64,000 nucleotides of DNA from Halorubrum sp. Boch-26 (GTDB lineage Archaea; Halobacteriota; Halobacteria; Halobacteriales; Haloferacaceae), in NCBI RefSeq assembly GCF_029889805.1, contig NZ_JARANT010000001.1, positions 1-64,000 of the forward strand, in the 5' to 3' direction. The position numbers and the translations under genes were made by a program. Of the stretch, positions 57,001 to 64,000 are shown piece by piece; positions within the stretch are counted from its first letter, which is position 1, and every line of letters starts with the position of its first letter. The notes beneath the pieces are model-generated. The model was not told the origin of the DNA. It worked only from the letters and a program-made list of their open reading frames with translations, and made no database searches.

Positions 57001-57574
57001 GGAGCCCCTCGGGCGACTCCTGAATGCGGAGCTTCTGGGAGTCGATGAACTCCGACTGGTCGAAGTTGACGCGGAAGGGCCCCTGTCGCTCGCAGCCCTG
57101 GCACTCGTGGGGCTCCTGGAAGCCGCCGTCGCTCTGGGGGATGTACGTCATCGTGCCGCAGCGCTGGCACTCGAAGGCGGCCTCGGTCACCTTCGGGCGA
57201 ACGTCGGTCGCCTTGCGAACGATTCCTTTGACGGAGACGAGCTTCCCGATGTGGTCGTCGTGGACGCGGATGCCGCGGATGTCGATGCTTTCGGGGAGGT
57301 TCTCGATCCGGACGTGCGCGCGGCCGAGGCTGACGTCGGCGGGGAGGTCGTAGAGCCGCAGCGCCTCCTCGGCGTACTCGCGCATCTGGTCCGGCTTCGT
57401 GCGGAAGTCCTCCGCGAGGTCGCGGTCGAACTGGAACAGATCGTCGTAGTCGACGTACAGGGACCGCTGTTCGTTGGGGTATCGCTGCGCGAGGGCGCCG
57501 ATTTCCTCGCGGTAGTAGTTGCGGTAAAACTGAATGAACCGCTCCGTGAGGTCCTGATTCCCGGCCTGAGCCAT
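54053..57574 (-). CDS. mcm: Replicative MCM helicase precursor with intein
   Basis: 1173-residue precursor; the spliced protein would be 700 residues, normal for archaeal MCM. N-terminal domain with a zinc finger (CQRCGTMTY about 136, CQGC about 158); AAA+ core with Walker A GDPGTGK ending at residue 333, split there by the intein (334-806); Walker B AAVDELDKMD; Arg finger LISRFDLIFTVTD; C-terminal winged helix. Unwinds DNA at the replication fork as a hexamer. First gene of an operon of conserved small genes and a MinD-like ATPase. Confidence 0.97.
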   Translation of the reverse strand: MAQAGNQDLTERFIQFYRNYYREEIGALAQRYPNEQRSLYVDYDDLFQFDRDLAEDFRTKPDQMREYAEEALRLYDLPADVSLGRAHVRIENLPESIDIRGIRVHDDHIGKLVSVKGIVRKATDVRPKVTEAAFECQRCGTMTYIPQSDGGFQEPHECQGCERQGPFRVNFDQSEFIDSQKLRIQESPEGLRGGETPQSLDVDIVDDITGKVSPGDHVTCVGVLHIEQVEQGNEKSAIFDLYMDGVSISIEDEEFEDMDITEADKREIIELSNRDDIYEAMVGSIAPAIYGYEEEKLAMILQLFSGVTKHLPDGSRIRGDLHMLLIGDPGTGKCLDGDTNVTLNDGREVPIRELVERNLDDPKPVDDGVWDGVDFEVPALQEDGTVGASRATKVWKREAPEEMYRIETTSGRELDVTPSHPLFVQRGGQFTPVIAEELEAGEFVAAPNRLDVDSHDALDVDFRRAQSHNAVRLDSPERWTPELSRLIGYIVAEGYVEKRDDHSGFVSITNNDEEVLDDARSTLHDLNLETTTREPHDGKSARELMCSAGEFVSFLDEIDEALLKNSADKRVPPRISTASDPVTAAFIKGFIEGEGHVSASQREITVASMSEELLEGIRSLLLQHGMTSQLHERHNGSYRLRISGAQFDRYVTKIGFVTDRKQAAAEDHLETDQNTNVDVIPNVGPTLRRLREFLGLTQYECGVPRSTFRHYEAGNRNPSRDALGRIIDAFEDACQSSVDSNSDALAKTDGGSTVRDIAALRQLADGDIRWDQIESIEQVEPEDDWVYDLEIEGTHNYVSNGIISHNSQMISYVENIAPRSVYTSGKGSSAAGLTAAAVRDDFGDGQQWSLEAGALVLADKGIAAVDELDKMDSSDRSAMHEGLEQQKISVSKAGINATLKARCSLLGAANPKYGRFDQYEPIGEQIDLEPALISRFDLIFTVTDSPDPEHDSRLARHIIKTNYAGELNTQREELASSEFTSDQVAEVTQEVAPEIDAELLRKYIAHAKRSCYPTMTEEAKGLIEEFYVDLRSKGADEDAPVPVTARKLEAMVRLAEASARLRLSDTVEREDADRATDIVESCLKDIGVDPETGQFDADVVETGTSKSQRDRIKNIKGLIADIEEEYQEGAPVEEVLDRAGEIGMDPGKAEQEIEKLRTKGEVYEPKQGHLRTT
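55157..56575 (-). other. MCM intein (473 aa) with LAGLIDADG endonuclease and HTH
   Basis: Intein residues 1-473 replace nothing of the host: it follows GDPGTGK and ends SHN before Ser807. Splicing blocks: Cys1 in CLDGDTNVTL, LDVTPSHPLFV (block B His), VYDLEIEGTHNYV and NGIISHN at the end. LAGLIDADG-type motifs are LIGYIVAEGYV (about 153) and FIKGFIEGEGHV (about 253), both with acidic residues, so homing activity is plausible. An XRE-like HTH (FLGLTQYECGVPRSTFRHYE) sits near 360-400. Codons look less GC-rich than in the extein. Confidence 0.93.
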
Positions 57575-57667
57575 TACGAAACCCCTTCGTCGCCACCACG
57601 TATGAACCTCATGTTCGGAGCGGAGGTGGACCGCGCGGGTCGCGTTCGGCCCCGGGTTCCGGTCCCG

Positions 57668-58030
57668 TTACGCCTTCGTTACGAACGTCGCGTCGGCCGA
57701 GGTGCGCCCCTCGTTGAACGAGAGCACCTTCGCGCGGATCACGTCGCCCGTCGAGAGGTCGCTCGGGATGTCCTCGGCGAAGACGACGAACCCCTCGACC
57801 TTGCCGACGGCGACCTCCGCGCCCGAGTGGTGGTCGGTGAGTTCGGTCACGCCGAACTCGTACGTCTCGCCGATCTCCACGGGGGGCTCGCGCTCTCGGG
57901 CGGCCTCGTGAGCGCGCTTCGACTCTCTCGCCTCTCCTGACGGCCCGCGCAGGCGACTGACGGCGGCCGACAGCGCGAGCAGGGTGATCACGGCCACGGC
58001 CCCCGCGACGATCGGGTCCGACGGTATCAT
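57668..58030 (-). CDS. TRAM-domain protein with N-terminal membrane helix
   Basis: 120 residues from the ATG at 58030. A hydrophobic segment (about 8-28) and a basic/acidic linker are followed by a TRAM beta-barrel (about 55-120): ETYEFGVTELTDHHSGAEVA, GFVVFAEDIPSDLSTGDVIR, VLSFNEGRTSADATFV. TRAM domains bind RNA; archaeal TRAM proteins act as RNA chaperones. The membrane anchor is unusual for stand-alone TRAM proteins but occurs in haloarchaea. It lies upstream of mcm on the same strand (93 bp). Confidence 0.85.
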   Translation of the reverse strand: MIPSDPIVAGAVAVITLLALSAAVSRLRGPSGEARESKRAHEAAREREPPVEIGETYEFGVTELTDHHSGAEVAVGKVEGFVVFAEDIPSDLSTGDVIRAKVLSFNEGRTSADATFVTKA

Positions 58031-58237
58031 ACCGGCCGGTGGATCCCCGGTTAGGTAAACGCTCGGGGTCGACGGTGAGGATCGATCCGAGGGCGACCCG
58101 AGACGGCGGGCGCGTCCGTTCGCGTCGACCGTTCCTCGCCGCCCACATGAGAAACGCCTTTGGGCTGGAGCCCTCCGATTCGACGTGATGCGAACAACGC
58201 TCGGTCGCCGTCGAGTCCCCCGCGAGCGTGGTGCGGC

Positions 58238-60580
58238 GTGAAGGTCGCGGACGCGGTGCCGGAGTTCGCCGACGCGTTCGGGTTCGAGGAGTTCAACCGG
58301 ATGCAACGCGAGGCGCTCCCGGGTATCTTAGAGACCGACCACAACGTCGTCGCCTCCGCGCCGACGGCCTCCGGGAAGACCGCGCTCGCCGAGCTCGCGA
58401 TCTGCAAGACCCTCTCGGAGGGCGGCACCGCCCTCTTTATCGCCCCGCTCCGCGCGCTCACCAACGAGAAGGAGAGCGAGTGGGAGCGGTTCGAGGAGCT
58501 CGGCTACTCCGTGTACGTCGTCTCCGGCGAGCGCGACCTGAACCCCCGCCGCGCCGAGCGCGCGGACGTGCTCGTGACGACCCCGGAGAAGGCCGACAGC
58601 GCCACCCGGAAGCACGACTCCGCGCGCTACTCGTTCGTCACCGACGTCGACTGCGTCGTCATCGACGAGGTCCACCTACTGGACAGCGAGAAGCGCGGCG
58701 CGGTGCTCGAAGTCACCGTCTCGCGGCTCCGCCGCCTCCAGGACCCCCGCGTCGTCGCGCTCTCGGCGACGATGCCGAACATCGCGGACGTCGCCGAGTG
58801 GCTCGACGCGCCCGCAGAGACGACCTACGCGTTCGGCGACGAGTACCGCCCGGTCGATCTGGAGACGGGCGTGAAGACGTACTCGCACGGCTCGAACGCC
58901 TTCGCCGACAAGTACCGGCGGCTCTACCGCGCGCTCGACTTGGCCGAGCCGCACGTGCGCGAGGACGGGCAGGCGCTGGTGTTCGTCTCCTCGCGGCAGG
59001 ACACGGTTCAGGCGGCCAAGAAGGCGCGCGACGAGATCACCGACCGCGACATCCCGATCGACTCCCGAGGCGATTACGACTTCCACAACGAGGCCAAAGA
59101 GCTCACCAACGACACGCTCCGGCAGTCGGTCACCGACGGGGTCGGCTTCCACCACGCCGGCCTCGGAAAGGGCGACCGCGACCGCGTCGAGGAGTGGTTC
59201 AAGCAGGGGAAGATCAAGCTGCTCTTCTCGACGTCGACGCTCGCGTGGGGGGTGAACCTCCCGGCGCGTTGCGTCGTCATCCGCGACACGAAGTATCACG
59301 ACCCGCTGGAGGGCGAGACGGACATCTCGCCGCTCGACGTGCTCCAGATGCTCGGCCGCGCCGGTCGTCCCGGCTACGACGACGTGGGATACGGCTGGGT
59401 GGTCTGTGACCGCTCAGACGCCGACAAGTACCGGACGCTGTTGAAAGAGGGCAAAGAGATCGAGTCCCGGCTCGCCGCGGAGCTGGAGTCGCACCTCAAC
59501 GCCGAGATCGCGATGGGGACCATCCGCGGGCTGGAGGACGTGATGGCGTGGTTGGAGACCACGTTCTACTACGTCCGCGCCGAGTCGGAGCCGGACGCGT
59601 ACGACTTCGGCACTCTCCGCGACCGCGTGCGCGACACCCTCGACTCGCTCGTTGACGACGGGTTCGTCGCGGCCGACGACGACCTCGCGATCGAGCCGAC
59701 GGGACTCGGGCGACTCGCCTCGAAGTACTACCTCCGGCTGGACACGGCCCGTCGCTTCCGGCGGCTCGCCGACCGCGAGACGCTGACGGTCGATCGCATC
59801 CTCGAAGCCGTCGCGTCGGCCGGCGAGTTCGACTCGGTGTCGGCGCGCTCGGCCGAGTCGGACGCGATAGACCGGATCCTCGACGGTCACGACACCGACT
59901 TGGAGAACGGTCACCGGAAGGTGTTCGCCATCCTGCTCGCCGGGATGGCCGACTCGATCCCCGCAGACCTGCGCTCCGACGCGTGGGTGATCCGGCAGAA
60001 CGCGCTCCGCCTGCTGGCCGCGCTCGCGGAGTTCCTCGACCGATTCGCCGGCCCCCGCGCCGCCAACCTCGCCTGCCGCGTCGAGGCGCGCGTCGAGCAC
60101 GGCGTCTCGCGGGAGGCGGTCGCGCTCACCGCGATCGAGGGCGTCGGCTCCGGTCGCGCGGAGCGACTCGCTGGCGCCGGGCTCACCTCGCCCGCCGCCG
60201 TCGTCGACGCCGGCGCGAACGCCCTCGAAAATGCCGGCATGAGCGGCTCCGTCGCCGATCGGATCGTCGACGCCGCGCGCGACTGCCCCCGGATCGACGT
60301 CGACTGGGGAGAGCTCCCGGACACGATCGCCGTCGGGGAAAACGACATGTGCGAGGTCGAGATCTCGACCGTTTCCGGGCGCGCCCGTACGGGTGTCCGG
60401 GTCACCGTCAACGACGTGGAGATGACCGCGACGACGACGTACCTCGACGGTGAGACGACGGTCCCGGTCGGCGTGTTCGGCCCGCCCGACGCCGACGAAC
60501 TCGAGTTCGTCGTCGAGGTCGTCTTCCCCGACCTGCCACTGATGCCCGTGAGGGCCACGCGGACGGTCCGGGTGGCGTAG
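58238..60580 (+). CDS. Ski2-like superfamily 2 DNA/RNA helicase (Hel308-like)
   Basis: 780 residues from the GTG at 58238 (VKVADAVPEFADAFGFEEFN). Helicase motifs: Q-motif with FNRMQREALP, Walker A ASAPTASGKTALAEL near 40, DEVH box VVIDEVHLL near 143, SAT motif VVALSATMPN, and motif VI QMLGRAGRPGYDDVG. After a winged helix (about 410-500), a helix-hairpin-helix (LTAIEGVGSGRAERLAGAGL near 630) and a C-terminal beta domain resembling Sec63/Brr2 type. Likely acts in repair of stalled forks or RNA processing. Divergent from the TRAM-mcm operon. Confidence 0.9.
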   Translation: MKVADAVPEFADAFGFEEFNRMQREALPGILETDHNVVASAPTASGKTALAELAICKTLSEGGTALFIAPLRALTNEKESEWERFEELGYSVYVVSGERDLNPRRAERADVLVTTPEKADSATRKHDSARYSFVTDVDCVVIDEVHLLDSEKRGAVLEVTVSRLRRLQDPRVVALSATMPNIADVAEWLDAPAETTYAFGDEYRPVDLETGVKTYSHGSNAFADKYRRLYRALDLAEPHVREDGQALVFVSSRQDTVQAAKKARDEITDRDIPIDSRGDYDFHNEAKELTNDTLRQSVTDGVGFHHAGLGKGDRDRVEEWFKQGKIKLLFSTSTLAWGVNLPARCVVIRDTKYHDPLEGETDISPLDVLQMLGRAGRPGYDDVGYGWVVCDRSDADKYRTLLKEGKEIESRLAAELESHLNAEIAMGTIRGLEDVMAWLETTFYYVRAESEPDAYDFGTLRDRVRDTLDSLVDDGFVAADDDLAIEPTGLGRLASKYYLRLDTARRFRRLADRETLTVDRILEAVASAGEFDSVSARSAESDAIDRILDGHDTDLENGHRKVFAILLAGMADSIPADLRSDAWVIRQNALRLLAALAEFLDRFAGPRAANLACRVEARVEHGVSREAVALTAIEGVGSGRAERLAGAGLTSPAAVVDAGANALENAGMSGSVADRIVDAARDCPRIDVDWGELPDTIAVGENDMCEVEISTVSGRARTGVRVTVNDVEMTATTTYLDGETTVPVGVFGPPDADELEFVVEVVFPDLPLMPVRATRTVRVA

Positions 60581-60932
60581 GGGCGTCGGTTTCGGAACTC
60601 GGTCTCGTGAACCGTCGCCGGCGACGGGATATGTAAAGCGAGCGCGACGACGCCGACCATTTATCGTCGAACGAACGGTGCGGTGGCGCGTGGCTGTGAG
60701 CGGCCGACAGGCCGCGAGCAGCACGCGCGAGGTCGCCGGCGCGAAGCGCCGGCTGCCAGAATCTTCGATTCTCGCTGAACGCGGCGACCGTGGGGAGCCG
60801 CGAGGCTGGGGCTTTGAAGCTGTTCTCCGCCCATCCGCAGCGAATCACGTATAAGCGATCGGTCGGGGCCTCGGGACTGCTCAAGACGCAAGCGAGAGCC
60901 GTTTATATCCGATCGACAGGCCGAATCACTCT
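60581..60932. repeat. Hairpin-rich intergenic element
   Basis: No gene. 60686-60728 is an imperfect long hairpin (GCGCGTGGCTGTGAGCGGCC against its near-complement), 60735-60753 a perfect one (GCCGGCGC-GAA-GCGCCGGC), and 60758-60772 another (AGAATC-TTC-GATTCT). Such blocks recur between genes in haloarchaeal genomes; mobile palindromic element or structured RNA cannot be distinguished here. AT-rich TTTATAT at 60901-60907. Confidence 0.55.
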
Positions 60933-62669
60933 CTAAATCGACAGGATCGCGTTTACTAGCGTTCGGGTCGCGATCGCGGTCGCCGCGCCGAGCCACGTCA
61001 GCAGGACGAAGTGGATGTACCCGTTCGCGGGGTTGCCGCCGTCGATCCGCCGGATCATCTGCGAGGAGAGCGCGGCGTTGAAAAGCACGACCGTGAGCAG
61101 CAGGTACTCGATCAGCGGGATGTCGTACGCGCCGGGGTAGACGATCTGACCGATGTCCATCTCTTCGAGCCCGAAGTCGGCCGTGAGGTCCGCGAGGATC
61201 GCGACGATCTCCAGTCCGATGAAGAAGGCGAACGTCGCCGCCGCGGTGATCCCGTACAGCAGGCCGATGAACGTCATCGCCGCCTGACGCCGCTGCTCGC
61301 GCAGCTGGTTCACGGCGTTCATGTTCTTCGAGATCAGTTCGCCGAGCATCTTCGGGTCCCCGCCCATCTGCCGCCCGACGAGGTACATCTCGGAGAACTT
61401 CTGGATGAGGTACGACCGGGTGTCGTACGTGAACGCCCCCCACGCGCCCTCGGTGCTGATACGCATGTTGAGCCGGCGGTAGAGCCGCTCTATCGCGGGT
61501 GAGAGATCGCCGAAGTTCTTCTCGCGCAGCGTGGTCAACACGTCGGTCGTCGTCGACTGCTTGGCGCTTTCGGTGGCGCCGAGCGCCCGGACGAACGAGG
61601 GGAACTCACTGTCACGGGCCGTGATCTGCTGTTCCTCCTTTCTGAGGACGACGCCCGTGATGAAAAGCGGCGAGATGGGAACCGCGAGGTACAGCGGGAG
61701 GCGAACGTCGTCGATGAAGAAGAGCAGTCCGGGGAGTCCGGGACCGTAGCCGAACATCCCGGCTGCGGTGATCCCGATGATGAGGAGGGAGAGCCCGCCG
61801 CCGATCCCGAGCGAGGCCCACAGCTTCAGGTCGCCCGGGGCGCGCTCGTCCGGGTGGAACCAGATCGGGTCGTACGGCGAGGTCGCCCGGATCATCGCGT
61901 AGAAGCCGAGCTGGACGAAGACGAACAGGACGATGACGGCCGCCACCGTCGCCGTCGGGTCGTTTCCCGTGAGGATCGGGAGGACGATGGCGAACACCAA
62001 GGCGAACGTCATCGACAGGATCATCGACATGTACAGGTCCTTCATCACCTCTAGGTTCGCCAGCGACGACTCGTACACCGTCTCGTACTTCGCCAGCATG
62101 ACGTCCTGCTCGGAGACGAGGAACTCCTCTAACGACTGGCCCGCCCCCATCGTGTAGCCGAGGCGGTCGAAGAAGTCGGACATCGCGTCCGAGGGGACCT
62201 CATTGGCCCGCCGGCGACACGCGTCGTCGAGGCTCTGGTTCCACGTGTCGACGAGGTGGACAACGCGACCGATCTCCTCGGCGGCGACGCCGTACTCCTC
62301 CTCCCTCGCGAGGGTCCGGAACACCTCCATTCGGTCGATGTTCGTCGTCGACAGCACGGTCATGTGCGTCATGACGAGGTGGAGTTGATTGTCGATCTGA
62401 TTCTCCAGGTTGGAGAGGTAGATCTTCGGGTAGATCACCGCTGCGACCACCACGAGCCCCCCGAACATCGGGATGGGGACCCGCGCCGCGAACGGGAGCG
62501 GCAGGACGAACAGGCCGACGACGCTCGCGGTGAACACGAGGACCGCGGGGATCAGCACGAGCCCGACGTACTTCCGCCTCGAGATGTCGAGCTTGTCGTA
62601 CGACTCCATGACGGCCGAAGTCATCTCGGCCGCGGTCGCGAGCCCGTTGCCGACCTGTTTCACTGCCAT
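60933..62669 (-). CDS. arlJ: Archaellum/type IV pilus membrane platform protein ArlJ (FlaJ)
   Basis: 578 residues from the ATG at 62669 (MAVKQVGNGLATAAEMTSAV). T2SS-F-type domains occur twice (about 90-230 and 370-520, the second with EGAWGAFTYDTRSYLIQKFS and MGGDPKMLGELISKNMNAVN) between membrane helices at about 40-85, 220-265, 290-345 and 470-575. It is the membrane core around which the ArlI ATPase works; arlI lies just upstream on the same strand. A TadC/PilC pilus function cannot be fully excluded. Confidence 0.88.
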   Translation of the reverse strand: MAVKQVGNGLATAAEMTSAVMESYDKLDISRRKYVGLVLIPAVLVFTASVVGLFVLPLPFAARVPIPMFGGLVVVAAVIYPKIYLSNLENQIDNQLHLVMTHMTVLSTTNIDRMEVFRTLAREEEYGVAAEEIGRVVHLVDTWNQSLDDACRRRANEVPSDAMSDFFDRLGYTMGAGQSLEEFLVSEQDVMLAKYETVYESSLANLEVMKDLYMSMILSMTFALVFAIVLPILTGNDPTATVAAVIVLFVFVQLGFYAMIRATSPYDPIWFHPDERAPGDLKLWASLGIGGGLSLLIIGITAAGMFGYGPGLPGLLFFIDDVRLPLYLAVPISPLFITGVVLRKEEQQITARDSEFPSFVRALGATESAKQSTTTDVLTTLREKNFGDLSPAIERLYRRLNMRISTEGAWGAFTYDTRSYLIQKFSEMYLVGRQMGGDPKMLGELISKNMNAVNQLREQRRQAAMTFIGLLYGITAAATFAFFIGLEIVAILADLTADFGLEEMDIGQIVYPGAYDIPLIEYLLLTVVLFNAALSSQMIRRIDGGNPANGYIHFVLLTWLGAATAIATRTLVNAILSI

Positions 62670-62698
62670 GTTACTGTGCGACACCGTTCATCGCTGGA

Positions 62699-64000
62699 TC
62701 ACCTGACGTTCCGGTGCATGTCGAAGGGCAGCCCCTCGACACCGTCGCGCTGGAAGGAGTTGATCGCCTCGTTCACCTCGTGATACCCCATGATGCCCTC
62801 TTGGATCATCCGCTCGATCAGTTCCGCGCGGAATTCCAAGTCGTCGTAGATGTCGCGAGTGTCGGCGTAGCCGAGCAGCGTCGCGATCTGCTCTTCGAGA
62901 ACGTACGAGTTGTTCATCCCCTGGAAGATGATCTCGTCTTCGACGGGGTCCCAGCTGAACGCCTCCCGAGTGACAACCCCGTCCATCTCCTTGGAGTAGC
63001 CCTCGATCTCCTGGACGCTCGTCACTCGCCGGAGCACGTCGTCGCCCTGCTTCACCCGGTTCTGGAACAGCGCCACGTCGGCGTTGTCCATGAACGTCTC
63101 CGGGACGTTGATCGGCTCGGAGGTGAACCGCTGGATCATCGAGACGATGTCGGACGCGTGGAACGTCAGCATGACCGGGTGACCGGTCTGGGCCGCTTGG
63201 AACGCCATCCGCCCCTCGGCGCCGCGGACCTCGCCCACGATGATGTAGTCGGGACGCGACCGGAGCGCCGCGGCGACCAGGTCGAACATGTCCACGTCGG
63301 AGGAGCCTTCATCGCCACCCTCGCGGGTCAGCAGCTGCTGCCACGTGTTGTGCGGCGGGATGACCTCCGCGGTGTCCTCCGCGGTGTATATCTTCGAGTC
63401 GTCCGGGATGTACGAGAGGATCGCGTTCAGCGTCGTCGTCTTCCCCGAGGCCGTCTCCCCGACGACGAACACCGTCTGCTCGTTCTCCAGACACAGCCAG
63501 AGGTACGCCGACAGCATCGGCGAGAGCGTCCCCCAGTGGGTAATCTGATTGATCGACAGCGGCACCTCCTCGCCCTGCCGGATCGTGAGCGAAGACCCCT
63601 TCAGCGAGACGTCGTCGGAGTAGATGATATTGATACGTGACCCGTCCGGCAGCGTGGAGTCAACGATGGGGTCGGAGTCGGAGAGGGGGTCACCCATCCG
63701 TTCGCCCATGTTACGCAGCCAGTTGTCGAACTCCTCGGGGGTCCCGAAGTCGACGGTCGTCTCCAGCATACCGTAGGTGCCGTGATCGACGTGACACTCC
63801 TTCGGGCCGATGACGTGAATGTCCTCGTTCGCGGAGTCACGCATTATCGGTTCGAGCGGCCCGAGCCCGACGATGTCACGGTTGAGTCGGTAGCGGATGT
63901 TCTCGTAGGTCTCCTCCGTGACCGACAGCTTCCCCATGTTGAGCACCTTAGAGAGGCTCCCGCGGAACCCCTCGTTCTGCTCGTCGATGTGTGTCACCTC
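62699..64000 (-). CDS. arlI: Archaellum ATPase ArlI (FlaI), 5' partial
   Basis: 433 visible residues; the gene continues beyond the right edge (an in-frame GTG at 63997 is internal to the family). Type II/IV secretion ATPase: [20 protein letters not shown] (Walker A), [14 protein letters not shown] (Asp box), [20 protein letters not shown] (Walker B) and [20 protein letters not shown] (His box). It powers archaellum assembly and rotation. 29 bp separate it from arlJ, so one transcript is likely. Confidence 0.92.
   Translation of the reverse strand, partial: EVTHIDEQNEGFRGSLSKVLNMGKLSVTEETYENIRYRLNRDIVGLGPLEPIMRDSANEDIHVIGPKECHVDHGTYGMLETTVDFGTPEEFDNWLRNMGERMGDPLSDSDPIVDSTLPDGSRINIIYSDDVSLKGSSLTIRQGEEVPLSINQITHWGTLSPMLSAYLWLCLENEQTVFVVGETASGKTTTLNAILSYIPDDSKIYTAEDTAEVIPPHNTWQQLLTREGGDEGSSDVDMFDLVAAALRSRPDYIIVGEVRGAEGRMAFQAAQTGHPVMLTFHASDIVSMIQRFTSEPINVPETFMDNADVALFQNRVKQGDDVLRRVTSVQEIEGYSKEMDGVVTREAFSWDPVEDEIIFQGMNNSYVLEEQIATLLGYADTRDIYDDLEFRAELIERMIQEGIMGYHEVNEAINSFQRDGVEGLPFDMHRNVR

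Overview
The window is chromosomal DNA from a halophilic archaeon (class Halobacteria), most likely Halorubrum or a close relative. The evidence is very high GC in most genes, strongly acidic proteins, many leaderless genes with a TATA-like box about 25-28 bp before the start codon, an archaellum ArlI/ArlJ pair, an archaeal MCM helicase carrying an intein, archaeal-type PheS/PheT, Bat-type HTH_10 regulators and RR-type lipoprotein signal peptides. The genus is an inference.

Layout. 1-4.5 kb: a CUT1-type sugar ABC transporter (5'-truncated solute-binding lipoprotein, two permeases, ATPase). 4.5-11.6 kb: envelope genes (DUF4013-like, SHOCT, DUF192), tRNA-Val followed by a near-perfect copy of its 3' end, a lipoprotein, a CNNM/CorC transporter, a HAD-SDR pair and a soluble histidine kinase. 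11.6-13.1 kb: a scarred interval with a 27-bp tandem repeat, a MITE-like element, an IS200/IS605-type end hairpin, one foreign-looking small gene and a frameshifted monooxygenase. 13.2-27.6 kb: a chemotaxis transducer behind a short coupled leader ORF, a large PAS/GAF Bat regulator, and a redox/thiol-rich region (two DsrE-fold proteins with CxxC at the same positions, thioredoxin, zinc ribbons, NAD(P)H-hydrate epimerase, a disulfide reductase, a peroxiredoxin, a TauE/SafE exporter, an HxlR/HTH regulator pair). Several promoters here carry a GGTNACC motif, one as two palindromes flanking a TATA box. 27.6-32.5 kb: a decay zone with a truncated DUF547 gene and remnants of a peroxiredoxin-like gene, a UbiA prenyltransferase, an isochorismatase-like hydrolase and a DUF3179 gene, plus an intact unusual membrane histidine kinase and an HxlR regulator.

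32.7-39.8 kb: a visibly less GC-rich block encoding a potassium/amino-acid module (TrkH, TrkA/KTN, APC permease with Usp domains, Usp, zinc ribbon), divergent from a regulator that fuses AsnC/Lrp to an RCK/TrkA-C domain. The block ends next to tRNA-Arg(CCG). 40.3-50 kb: PAS histidine kinase, RimI, PepF, GlcG/HbpS, an M29 aminopeptidase with an acidic repeat insert, a small zinc-finger protein and the pheS-pheT operon. 50.3-60.6 kb: a degenerate M48-like protein, then a tight operon (mcm with a 473-residue intein, four haloarchaea-type conserved proteins, a MinD/ParA ATPase), a TRAM protein and a Ski2-like helicase. 60.6 kb to the end: a hairpin-rich intergenic element, then arlJ and a 5'-truncated arlI.

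The most interesting observations are the GGTNACC redox regulon candidate, the AsnC-RCK fusion regulator with its potassium module, the MCM-linked operon, the complete MCM intein with an embedded HTH, and the histidine kinase with a degenerate ATPase domain and a C-terminal membrane domain.
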